64,000 bases of DNA from Rugalucina vietnamica (taxonomy: Eukaryota; Mollusca; Bivalvia; Lucinida; Lucinidae), in contig OZ024877.1 in assembly GCA_964017185.1 (NCBI GenBank), positions 2,396,006 to 2,460,005 on the forward strand, given 5' to 3'. Under the pieces are notes generated by a model. The model was given only the letters and a program-made list of their open reading frames with translations. It did not search any database and was not told the origin of the DNA. How positions within the stretch are numbered: position 1 is the stretch's first letter; every line of letters starts with the position of its first letter. The position numbers were made by a program, and so were the translations under genes. Shown in pieces: positions 24,901-31,557 of the stretch.

Positions 24901-27164
24901 AATTGATCGCAAACATACGGTAATTTCAGAGAAATCGCATATGTACTTTTGATTTTATTGACAAAGTCCACGAACTTTTTGCTTTCCCCTCGTAAATACG
25001 ACAAATGGCTTTATTTGTAGAGACAACATGCCCAAACGAGATCCCTAATGGAAATCTCTCTGACACCTGCATAGATTCTAAAGTTGGTGAGCACTGCGTT
25101 AATTTCACCTGTGACTCTGGTTTTGAGGCAACTGAAAATATTGGTCAGTTCAATTGTACTGAAGATGGAACATGGGACTATGACCTAACAACGTTATGCA
25201 CAGGTAAAACACAACACACTTGAAAGGAAAAGATATTCAGAACACCCAGATAAAATGCAATCCACGACGATCTGAATGAAATACGCCTTATACAGGACAT
25301 CAAAAGTTAAAGTAAGCAGTGATCTGAAAATAGGGCAATCAAAAGAGAACATATCATAAAGCCGTTTGAGCAGCTAATTAAAATTTGTGAAATTGCAGTA
25401 ATTGTCTCTAGCTCCATGTTGGCAGATTTATAGGTTCACTGATGAGGCTTGAATAGTCGAAACCGCGGTATGGCCCATCCCCCGCTCTTAAAAGAAATAA
25501 GTTTCATTTTTATCTGCTATTACTGCAGCTGGCGTTGTGCCGTGTGGCGGCCGTAAAAAGTCTCCCCCTACATCATCCATAGTGCAGATTATATTTTCCT
25601 TTTGGCCCTTTGAGATCAGTGATAATATTCTGAGAAATCAGAAATTTATGCTCAGTTTAGATGCATTTATCTGAACAATTTTAATCGTTTGGCTCTATTT
25701 AGATTTGCATGTCTATGTATTGACACGCTCATTAAAATTTGTGAAATTGCAGTATTTGTCTCTGGCCTACTTTATACTTGAGTAGTCGAAACCGCGGTAT
25801 GGTCCATCCCCTATCTCATTAATGTTTACCCCGCTCTTAAAGGATCTCAGTTTTTATTTTTATTTTCTTAAAGTCCATACTGAATTTTTATCTGAGCAAT
25901 TAATAACACATACGTGTATATTAACTGCTTGAATATTGATTATTTATTTCCTTGCATCTACATTTTCAATTTTGTTCAAGATGTGTCATGTCTGACCAAT
26001 CATAACAAAACTCATTTTCAATTTAGCTCAAGATGTGTCATGTCCGACCACTATCTCGTTTGGTCAGATATCCACCAACTGCTCACAGAATGTTGGTGCT
26101 ACGTGTGACAATATAACCTGTAACCAAGGTTTCTCAAGAAACGACGATATTGTGTCTCTGGTCTGTATGGAAGATGGATCCTGGGCAATGAACATATCGT
26201 TTCAGTGCAGCTTAACCATGGCAAGTGGTATGTATTCTGGTCCATTACGAAAACTTGCCACTGCAATTGTAGAGATGTTTTTCAGCTGTAAAATTCAAAA
26301 ATTGAAAGTTCCATCAGAAAAAAATATTGTTTTTCTTTTTTTTTTTTTTTCTCTCAAAACATAAAATGTGGACACGCGTTAGAACCGCCTAAATTTTCTG
26401 GTCATACAACTTGTAGTATACGGATATTTAACTTTAACAGTAGTCACATCCATCATTTCAGCGATAAACTGCCAGATAGCAGCACCTTCTAATCCTACTG
26501 CTTTATCAAGCTGGATTGACGAACTGAACAACTCCTGTGACTACAACATCTGCAGTTGGAAATACCTACAAGTGTCTAACCCTGTGACTGTGATATGCAT
26601 GGACAATACAAACTATGAAATATACCATACTGTCAGATGCTCAGGTACATCGATCCAACTAATTTTAAGGACCGGGTCTAAAGCTTCACCAGGATCGCGT
26701 TAAAAGTTTTGTAATTTTATATTTATCAACTGGCCGCTTTGACTTCTTTAAGTGTGTTTTGGTTTCTATACTATTTGCACTTTACTGATGAAATTTGTGT
26801 ATGATTAGGCGAGTGGTCATCGCGATGGGAAAATATCCCCGCACTGTTGATAGCGTTTTCCTTTTGTATTATATCACTGCCGTACTTTGAATCTTAATGA
26901 ACCAATGTGTCATTTCTGTTCTTTTTGTTGTTAATGTTCTCTTCATTTAAGGAAGGGATCTGTGTACAGTGTATATTCAACCATATTCACTTGTAAATCG
27001 ACACATTTTTTTCTATAATTCTGTTTTTCTGGATTGTTTTGAAGATATTTTCCTTTTCAGCATCTGATTGCAGCAGCAAAGGACCATCGTTGAGACAGGA
27101 GTTGTTCAGATTACTGTGTGTGTTTATCATTGGGATAATGATGCTTCGAAATCACATTTACTGA
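1308..27164 (+). CDS. Gene A: CCP/propeller/CCP-array surface protein, 5' partial, 20 visible exons
   Basis: Spliced gene followed by AG/GT sites and consistent phase: 1308-1490, 2123-2365, 2665-2875, 13345-13481, 13951-14107, 14570-14679, 14999-15175, 17146-17325, 18133-18312, 18499-18678, 19796-19975, 20238-20417, 20927-21106, 21295-21474, 21733-21912, 23205-23387, 25021-25203, 26027-26227, 26462-26644, 27061-27164. The joined frame stays open for about 1169 residues to a TGA. Order: six-Cys sushi-like module, YWTD-like propeller (exons 2-6), thirteen CCP-like modules, hydrophobic tail. The first visible exon starts in phase 1, so the signal-peptide exon lies upstream of the window. Exons 1-6 match gene B in order, phase and nearly in length. 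CCP modules are known in adhesion, complement-like and recognition proteins; the specific role here is unknown. Individual exons may be skipped or alternatively spliced. Confidence 0.8.
1669..1715. repeat. (CT)n microsatellite
   Basis: Uninterrupted CT dinucleotide run of 47 bp inside gene A intron. Confidence 0.97.
1819..1964. repeat. 26-bp minisatellite
   Basis: About 5.6 tandem copies of a 26-bp unit starting AGCAAAGGCATCTTAG, with only a few substitutions between units. Confidence 0.95.
2123..2365 (+). CDS. Gene A exon: propeller part 1
   Basis: 243 bp, the same length as gene B exon 3 (37804-38046) and nearly the same protein. It begins ARDGFIVVREY and contains DLPDDADAGG and SILWAEGGVINMV. 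Read as the first blades of a YWTD/LDLR-B-like propeller; the fold is inferred. Confidence 0.85.
2665..2875 (+). CDS. Gene A exon: propeller part 2
   Basis: 211 bp, the same length as gene B exon 4. Motifs DLALDTATGDIYFVGN and FTDLAVDPVHR resemble repeated propeller blades. It leaves phase 2 at a GTGAG donor, which the exon at 13345 completes. Confidence 0.85.
3386..4470 (-). pseudogene. Mariner transposase relic
   Basis: The minus strand encodes mariner transposase pieces in order: RAVIKYL and KEIYEDFMKTLG (N-terminal helix-turn-helix), ADILGMSKVSARW, VMASVFWDSLGVIMIDYL, LLLQDNVPAHTSQ (with a catalytic Asp), and a GGQRKGLLF C-terminal stretch. Stops and frameshifts break it. The 3' inverted repeat is probably at 3386-3410; the 5' end is cut off near the R2 repeat. 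Confidence 0.82.
4525..4640 (+). repeat. R2 repeat, left part (split copy)
   Basis: Matches the middle of R2 as seen at 15290-15390 (gaagctgagggtgaggtt ... ttccaaggcgata). Continues after the 7.7-kb insertion at 12382. Confidence 0.8.
5270..5400 (-). repeat. tRNA-derived SINE relic
   Basis: On the minus strand an A-box-like TAGCCTTGCGGTAAAGCG is followed by a B-box-like GGTCCTGGGTTTGGTCACC and then TTCTTGAGCAAGACACA, the order expected of a tRNA-derived SINE. It lies inside the 7.7-kb element. Confidence 0.6.
6030..6520. repeat. Tandem repeat, about 175-bp unit, three copies
   Basis: Units recur at about 6057, 6235 and 6408, each with a TGACATGTG-like start, a CCAAGTCTGTAA-like middle and AGGTCAAA.GTCA.A.GAGTGCAAAA near its end. 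Confidence 0.75.
7190..9200. repeat. Tandem array, about 188-bp unit, about eleven copies
   Basis: The marker GGGGTATACCAA recurs at about 7232, 7428, 7615, 7787, 7975, 8162, 8349, 8536, 8724, 8912 and 9100. Each unit continues ATCTCAG.AACCAAAAG and GGTATCAAATGATTGCTA. Two subtypes alternate in the middle of the array. Confidence 0.85.
9800..11290 (+). pseudogene. RTE-like LINE relic
   Basis: Broken reverse-transcriptase frame. Recognisable pieces are ARQLHEKCQEQKADLYMALV, EAKQGCARG, a FDGKLFNQRKLKTKTKVHID block, DILYADD (the catalytic YADD) and NYDLTINKKD. The same pieces occur in order at 35040-36260 on the other strand. Many stops and frameshifts. Confidence 0.8.
11720..11755. repeat. (GAA)n microsatellite
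   Basis: AGA/GAA triplet run, ending in GATGAAGATG. Confidence 0.9.
12382..12625 (+). repeat. R2 repeat, right part (split copy)
   Basis: Resumes R2 at GTGGTGGTTCTTTTTG and runs to CCTTTTCCTGATCTT. Confidence 0.85.
12685..13250. repeat. Imperfect foldback element
   Basis: Left arm segments GATAATGGTTTTTCGCAGA and GAAAATCGGTTAACAAATAAA reappear inverted at about 13206-13235 and 13100-13130. The stem is imperfect and the element ends just before gene A exon 13345. Confidence 0.65.
13345..13481 (+). CDS. Gene A exon: propeller part 3
   Basis: Acceptor TTTTCAG and donor GTAATA. Contains YTIKRLDFNGTELGDVKRG and ends LAVDII(G). Gene B has the same exon (34861-34991), two residues shorter. About 10.5 kb of nested repeats separate it from the previous exon. 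Confidence 0.85.
13650..13880 (+). repeat. R3 repeat copy
   Basis: Contains the R3 marker GGGCCATACCGCGGTTTCGA and the following GTCTCGTCAGTGACC and CAACATGGAGCCAAAGAG. Confidence 0.8.
13951..14107 (+). CDS. Gene A exon: propeller part 4
   Basis: 157 bp, equal to gene B exon 6. The junction with the previous exon creates LAVDIIGEYVIWADG, the YWTD-like signature that supports the propeller call. Donor GTAAGT. Confidence 0.87.
14570..14679 (+). CDS. Gene A exon: propeller part 5 / linker
   Basis: 110 bp, three residues shorter than gene B exon 7. Contains TIKKVNSTDVIDVTTI and ends in phase 1 at GTAAGT, so it can join any of the phase-1 CCP exons. After this point gene A and gene B no longer resemble each other. 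Confidence 0.83.
14999..15175 (+). CDS. Gene A exon: CCP module 2
   Basis: 177 bp, phase 1 to 1. It has six Cys with the central GGSCDNFTCSFGY motif. It is the most divergent of the modules next to the propeller, so it is not part of the recent cassette amplification. Confidence 0.82.
15186..15650 (+). repeat. R2 repeat copy
   Basis: Runs from TTGTTCTTGATGATTCATTG through CGCCAGTAACTTTGTGTTAC and CTGTTGGCGCCTTATGTA to GCCTACTTGTACC. Used as the reference for the uninterrupted R2 middle. Confidence 0.85.
15901..15934. repeat. Poly(A) tract
   Basis: 34 A in a row; may be the tail of a retroposed sequence immediately to its left. Confidence 0.9.
15940..16231 (+). pseudogene. Possible LINE C-terminal fragment
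   Basis: An open frame of about 94 codons has a pattern (FIILLAKNYIFSSKYKQQ ... EEYIAFSKNKLDVHRKKW) like the extreme C-terminus of many non-LTR retrotransposon ORF2 proteins. No RT core is present. It is possibly only a fragment. Confidence 0.45.
17146..17325 (+). CDS. Gene A exon: CCP module 3
   Basis: 180 bp, acceptor TTTCAG, donor GTAGGT. Contains TIPNGNLSSTC, DTCDNFTCDYGY and a Trp before the last Cys. It is close to the A-type module at 18133. Confidence 0.85.
17430..17940 (+). pseudogene. CCP pseudo-exon split by an R3 repeat
   Basis: 17430-17478 keeps the start of a CCP exon and 17836-17940 its middle. Between them lies a roughly 358-bp R3 repeat. The second half runs into a TGA and has no proper donor. 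Both halves are clearly derived from A/C-type modules. Confidence 0.75.
17479..17836 (+). repeat. R3 repeat copy inside a CCP exon
   Basis: Full-looking R3 unit of about 358 bp, from ATAAAAATTAAAACTTGG to CGGCACAACACAAGCTGCAG. It gives the unit limits because both sides are recognisable exon sequence. Confidence 0.8.
18133..18312 (+). CDS. Gene A exon: CCP module 4 (type A)
   Basis: 180 bp, acceptor TTACAG, donor GTAGGT, six Cys. The exon and the following intron are nearly identical to 20927-21290, marking it as the first A module of the A-B-C cassette. Confidence 0.85.
18499..18678 (+). CDS. Gene A exon: CCP module 5 (type B)
   Basis: 180 bp, type B module recognised by NQTIPNGDISQTC and DMVDSFNC. 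Nearly identical to 19796-19975 and 21295-21474, including flanking intron sequence. Confidence 0.86.
18862..19570 (-). repeat. R2 repeat copy, long
   Basis: R2 in reverse, extended on its right by a coding-like stretch (about 19318-19570) in which FSKLPDDADPWAPNNFLTP can be read on the plus strand. It separates cassettes of gene A. Confidence 0.82.
19583..19612 (+). pseudogene. Remnant of a type A CCP exon
   Basis: Only the last part of an A exon and its GTGGGT donor region remain, followed by intact A-to-B intron sequence. The rest appears lost at the boundary of the R2 repeat upstream. Confidence 0.65.
19796..19975 (+). CDS. Gene A exon: CCP module 6 (type B)
   Basis: 180 bp, second B-type module, acceptor TACAG, donor GTAAGT. 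It differs from the exon at 18499 at very few positions. Confidence 0.86.
20238..20417 (+). CDS. Gene A exon: CCP module 7 (type C)
   Basis: 180 bp, acceptor CTTCAG, donor GTAGGC. Type C module; exon and upstream intron match 21650-21912. Six Cys conserved. Confidence 0.85.
20505..20760 (+). repeat. R3 repeat copy
   Basis: Marker GGGCCATACCGCGGTTTCGA and the following R3 blocks; right end truncated relative to 17479-17836. Confidence 0.8.
20927..21106 (+). CDS. Gene A exon: CCP module 8 (type A)
   Basis: 180 bp, second complete A-type module, acceptor CTACAG, donor GTAGGT. Begins the only uninterrupted A-B-C set. Confidence 0.85.
21295..21474 (+). CDS. Gene A exon: CCP module 9 (type B)
   Basis: 180 bp, third B-type module, acceptor TACAG, donor GTATGT. 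Confidence 0.86.
21733..21912 (+). CDS. Gene A exon: CCP module 10 (type C)
   Basis: 180 bp, second complete C-type module, acceptor CTACAG, donor GTAGGT, six Cys. Confidence 0.85.
22012..22236 (-). repeat. R2 repeat fragment
   Basis: Reverse R2 from GGTACAAGTAGGCAATGATC to the GGTGCAAACAGCACAAAAA block, more diverged than neighbours. Confidence 0.75.
22240..22398 (+). pseudogene. Remnant of a third type C CCP exon
   Basis: C-type upstream intron plus the first part of the exon (acceptor TGCAG at 22333-22337). An in-frame TAA follows the NG motif and the sequence breaks off at an R2 repeat. Another R2 fragment lies on its left. Confidence 0.7.
22403..22985 (-). repeat. R2 repeat copy, long
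   Basis: Reverse R2 with the same coding-like extension at about 22855-22960 (plus-strand RFSKLADDEDPWAPNNLL). Confidence 0.82.
23205..23387 (+). CDS. Gene A exon: CCP module 11 (type D1)
   Basis: 183 bp, acceptor TTGTAG, donor GTAATA. Contains EIPNGNLSDTC and CDNFTCDSGFEATENVG. The close duplicate is 25021-25203. Confidence 0.85.
23592..23825. mobile_element. Palindromic-core MITE, copy 3 (degraded)
   Basis: GAGCT...CGACA ends, GCGAAAACAAAG and a decayed core near 23630-23690, and the GTTAGACCTGGTCGGAAGCC block of the family. Confidence 0.65.
23971..24994. mobile_element. 1-kb mariner-like element upstream of CCP exon D2
   Basis: Inverted repeats of about 30 bp: CGAGGGGAAAGCAAAA and GTTCGTGGACTTT at the left, mirrored at the right. 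TA flanks both sides. A 57-codon frame at 24376 (MAETRTSIKFVRDFQ, then DLLQTARDTS) resembles the N-terminal DNA-binding part of mariner transposase; the catalytic part is missing, so it is non-autonomous. Confidence 0.75.
25021..25203 (+). CDS. Gene A exon: CCP module 12 (type D2)
   Basis: 183 bp near-copy of D1; CDNFT has become CVNFT, which keeps the NFT sequon. A mariner-like element ends only 26 bp upstream of the exon. Acceptor TTGTAG and donor GTAAAA. Confidence 0.82.
25400..25875 (-). repeat. Two tandem R3 units, reverse
   Basis: The marker AGTCGAAACCGCGGTATGG occurs at about 25455 and 25785, and a TTTGTGAAATTGCAGTA block at 25386 and 25738, about 352 bp apart, giving a head-to-tail dimer. 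Confidence 0.78.
26027..26227 (+). CDS. Gene A exon: CCP module 13
   Basis: 201 bp, acceptor ATTTAG, donor GTATGT, phase 1 to 1. Divergent module with CPTTISFGQIS, TCDNITCNQGF and SWAMNISFQC. About 50 bp upstream the acceptor/exon start is repeated without a usable AG. Confidence 0.78.
26462..26644 (+). CDS. Gene A exon: membrane-proximal Cys-rich module
   Basis: 183 bp, acceptor TTTCAG, donor GTACAT. It keeps six Cys but lacks the usual GY motif (SCDYNICSWKY instead), so it is a strongly diverged CCP or a different Cys-rich linker. Confidence 0.72.
27061..27164 (+). CDS. Gene A terminal exon: hydrophobic C-terminal tail
   Basis: After a TTTTCAG acceptor the frame gives about 34 residues rich in Ser/Gly/Lys, then the hydrophobic LLCVFIIGIMML, five more residues and TGA. 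The short hydrophobic run with almost nothing after it fits a GPI-attachment signal better than a normal membrane span; neither is proven. Confidence 0.7.
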
Positions 27165-27310
27165 TAGGCGCTAAAACTAACACAATATCATAGTCAAACA
27201 AGATGGCGCAAAAATGGTACACAACGTACAACTAGTTTCCGCTAAACACATGTGAATTTCCATACTTTGTTATCATTATGTGATCGTCTTTGTTTTCAGT
27301 GCTATATATG

Positions 27311-27546
27311 TTTGAACTTGTGACAAAGGAAACCAACAATTTGGGTTCCAACCAGGTCTGACACAAACCGGGCTGTACAGTCACAGGAGATGGCTAGAAG
27401 CTTGAAATTTTGGATTTAGATAGTAGAGGAATTGTACTATCAGTGTAGCGAAAACAAAGGCGCTTATCAGCTTCGCGGTTACCGCGAAGCTGATCTGCGT
27501 CTTTGTTTTCGCATATGCAGATTGTTGGTTTTCCCACGCGGCGGCT
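27311..27546. mobile_element. Palindromic-core MITE, copy 4
   Basis: Core palindrome at about 27448-27513; right end GGCTC followed by ATAT. The left end is altered (TTTGAACTTGTGACAAAGG) and a near copy of that altered end follows the right terminus at 27551-27580. Confidence 0.8.
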
Positions 27547-27599
27547 CATATGGTTTCAACTTGTGACAAAGGAAACCAGCAAAAAATAAAAGTCAATTA

Positions 27600-30467
27600 A
27601 ATGAAATGAACAGAGGACGACGTGCATTAAGAGCCAAAAATGGCCCCCAACCGAGCTGAGTGACGATGATGTGAAATATAGCCTGGTTTTTGCTCTTCAT
27701 GAAAATAATAATGAAATATGTGTATGACCTTTCTTATAGGAATGACAATGGGTCAAAGGTCATGACCCATTCAAAGCAATTTCAATATTGAAATATCAGC
27801 TAATGGGAAAAGTTGGTCATATTTCAGTTTTTACTTGTTGTAGACCACTGAAGTTGGTATCAATTTAGAGCTTACACACCTGTCTTGCATTAATTGGTGT
27901 TATAATGAAAATTATATTTAATTTTCATATTCATAAATATTAATGAAAACACTGAAAGTAATTGGAAAACAAGTAAGTCTGTTAGAAATTCATAACTTCA
28001 TTAATTTCAGTGATATGTTGCTATGGGGTCATTAATACTTCTGAACAAGTCATTCAATTACCATAAAGAAAAGTAGGTCATGTCGAAATTCATGAATTTT
28101 AATGAAAAACAAAAAGAAATGACTAAACTCATATCCATTTAAGGGTTGGCTTGTGATAATTAGACCTTCGTTACATACTTCCGAAAGAACATCACTGAAG
28201 CATAATAGTAAGAGGGACCCCCTTAATGTTAAAATGAGAGAAAAAAAAACCATAAATTCTGCAAAAGTGCATATGGATAATGCATATATTCATGGTTTCC
28301 ATAGCAACCGATACTGCAGTTCAAATAAGTTAAATAAGTAATTACTCGTATTCAAATACTAACATTGTCAACCTAATGTTATTAAAAAATGCTTCGGCTC
28401 AGCTTTTGAACCTAATCTACATTCAATATGCAAAATATGAAATTTGCATATTCCATATTCATGAATATTGATGAAAACCAAAGCGCTTTATCAGAAATTA
28501 ACGAACATAATAAAAATGTTTCGAGTACCTTACAGATGTAAATGTTCCTATATTGCACTTGTCCAATACCATCAATACCATACAGAGTCAACTTTATGCT
28601 AAGCCATTGTTGGTTATGCATGAATATTAATGAAAACTTTAGAAAGTGCAGAAAAAAAATCCCCAAATTAATACTGTTTACCACAACACACTCTTAATTC
28701 ATCACATGTCTGCTATAGAATATTGAACAAGCATTAACAAAGAAATGGTTACAAACAAAACATTACACTGATCAGAGGTGCAAATTATCTAATTTGAATA
28801 CCATGAATATGCAAACTAATTTGCATATGAATGATTATATATTTTTATTCACCAAAGTAATCAAATTAATCACAATTTCAAATTTTAACGAAGCAAGTCT
28901 AGGATTCAACAGATATTACATGGGGATAAATCACTCAGCTCTGACTAATATGGATAGACAGATAGATTGATTGATGCGACTGGTTCGATACTTTTGTGAA
29001 TATTCAAATTTTCACTAAGATCCATTACATGTTAGGTCATGCACATCGCATAAATGATTAATGACAACTTGACACAATGCTGGTGTTTGACTTAAATAAG
29101 TATGTTTACGGTTTTAATTGAACTTTCTTTCAATATCTTATTTTCAGATCAATATTCATGAATATGCAAATATGGTTAAGTTCATACGGGCCCCATGTAT
29201 GTAAGAATAGTCATATTTTATTACTGACCAACAATTACATGCCAAAAAGATTGTTTTAAATTGAAATAAGTATTTTGAAATATTTACGCTGAATGCTTGT
29301 TTCAAATTCTATCTCAATTTCTTGTTTCTTTGTATCATCGTTTTCATGAAAATTGATACAGTGAATATGCAAAGTTAACAAACTAGATTCTTGTCATATA
29401 GTACGTATTTTGCACGATAGGACAGTCAAATCGTTTAAATGACAACATGCCACAGTGATGGTGGGTGGAATATTTACGGATTTAATTGAATTCCCCCCTC
29501 ATTTTCAAATGTTCTTTCATTTGATTTTCATGAATATGCAAATTAGATTATTTTGATATTGGGCCATTGCAGGTTAGAAAATGAAAAATTGTATAACAAA
29601 TGGACAACAACAAGCCGCAGTGATTATTTGTGACTGGAATTAGTATATCTAAGAAGTTCATTGACTTTTTTCTTAATTTCTCAGTTTCTATAAATATTCA
29701 TAAATATGCAAATGAGCTATTTTTTATGCATAGATTCATTACATGTTAGGGTATATCAAGTTGTATCGCTTATCGACATAATGCGAAAATGGCTGTTTGT
29801 TATTGAAGTCAGTGTATTTTATGTTTCTTTTTATATATATTATCTATTATGATTCTATCAATATTCATGAATATGCAAATTAGATGAATATGTAATTTAG
29901 ATATTTCACATGAGCTACAGTTGGATGAAAGGCATAAGCATAAGCTTTAAAATGATACCATGTTTAATGAGCTAGGATAATTAGTAACTTAGTTATGTTT
30001 GATTTTGTAGGTATACCCCTATGTTCAAAAATCATATTTGTGGTTGACGATCTGGCACAACGACATTTCGTGACTGGTTTGTAGTTTGGAATCTACATGA
30101 TCAAACTCCATATTTCTGAGATATTTTGCTGTACCAATAGTTTGGTCAATGGTTGCATAGTATCCAAAACTTGTATTTTACCTGGTGCCTTATAGCAAAG
30201 TGAGGTGAACCTAAATGGGCTGGAAAGACAATATACAATACAATACAAGATGCTATGGAAACCATGTTTTTCTTCATAATACAAATAAGTGCGCCTTTGA
30301 AAAAAATCCTATTGTATTTCGGGGGTCCCAATCAACAATTTATCACCCATCAGAAGATGTCTTCTGGTGCTTGGTGGAATTAATTGGCACAAGGCCTTAT
30401 AATAAAGGTGTCTTACTTTGAGTGAAATGCAAGTAATCTATAGAGCAATTTTTTAAGAATTAGGTAT
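27600..30467. repeat. AT-rich repeat region with ATTCATGAATATGCAAAT motifs
   Basis: No gene seen. The motif CATGAATATGCAAAT or close variants recurs at about 28800, 29155, 29530, 29695 and 29868, and CATGAATATTAATGAAAA at several places. The same motif family fills the 4-kb element at 56363-60419, so this may be a relative. Ends could not be defined. Confidence 0.5.
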
Positions 30468-30564
30468 GAGCCCAGCTAAATACCAAAAAGATATTTTCAC
30501 ATTTTGTGCATCTTAGTAATACTTATCTTTTATGAAAATATCTGTTTGGTATTTAGCTGGGCTC
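30468..30564. repeat. Foldback (hairpin) element
   Basis: Arms GAGCCCAGCTAAATACCAAA and its mirror, then AGATATTTT / AAAATATCT, around a loop of about 35 bp. Nearly perfect stem of about 30 bp. Confidence 0.85.
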
Positions 30565-30569
30565 TATGT

Positions 30570-31260
30570 AAACTACTCTGTTAAACCTCTAAATTTTGGT
30601 CCAAAATTGTGATTTTCCTACTTTAGCCCATATTGGCGGCCATTTTGTGTAACCATAGCAACCATAAAAGTGAAATCAATATTAGATTAAAACATTTGGA
30701 CCTTTCATATATTAAAACATATAAGATAAAATGTTGTACAGATACATTTATTTTTTGGCTTTTGGGTGGGCCAGAAAACCCTGCTAATGCACGTCCCTCT
30801 TTATTTACATCTCAAATAGGTATGAAGAATATAGAGAAGGGTCGAACATATAAAATTCCCCATAGTAACATAAATGGTGGGACATATGAAAAATTATGAC
30901 AAACATCAGATACTACATCTGATTAATGAGTTTTCAACACGAACTGATTTTCTTGTATTTTATATACCGTATTCACAACCACACAACTTCGTTAGTGCGA
31001 TTTAGAGTCGTACACCACGCACTTGGATACTACTGTACAACATGTATATAGTAAACAAAGTTTGACACTTCCGGTTGATATCCCAAGAGAACGTTTAGTC
31101 AATGCATTTAGCTTGGAATATCATAAGCCACGGTATACATAATTAGAATGACAATGTGTGTTTGAACTTGGATTAATATGTTTTGAGGTTTGAAGCAGTG
31201 GTCGAAGAGAATGCCCTTCCTTAGCCGAGTCAAAATATTTCAACAATAGACAAAAATTCA
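30570..31260. other. Intergenic, no feature recognised
   Basis: AT-rich, no gene or known repeat recognised, apart from a GTAACCATAGCAACC motif near 30648. Confidence 0.4.
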
Positions 31261-31261
31261 C

Positions 31262-31557
31262 AAGCATACTGATCGTTCCAAGGCGATACTTCTGTGGTGG
31301 TTCTTTTTGTTTTATGTCTTGATGTTTAATTTTTTTTGTGTGCTGTTGGCGCCTTATGTATGTTTTCATATTTTTAATTAAGTTAAGGTAACTGAGTGGC
31401 CACCTATTGGGAAATAGCTGCTCATTCGGCTTACGATATGTTTCATGATATAAGTGCCTGATTGTTAGTTTGATTTTTTCCCACTTCGGTTTTTGGAGTG
31501 GGAATCTCTTTCTGATTGCGCCTTTTCCTGATCTTTGCCTACTTGTACCTTTTTACT
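31262..31557 (+). repeat. R2 repeat copy
   Basis: R2 from CTGATCGTTCCAAGGCGATA to GCCTACTTGTACCTTTT. Confidence 0.85.
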
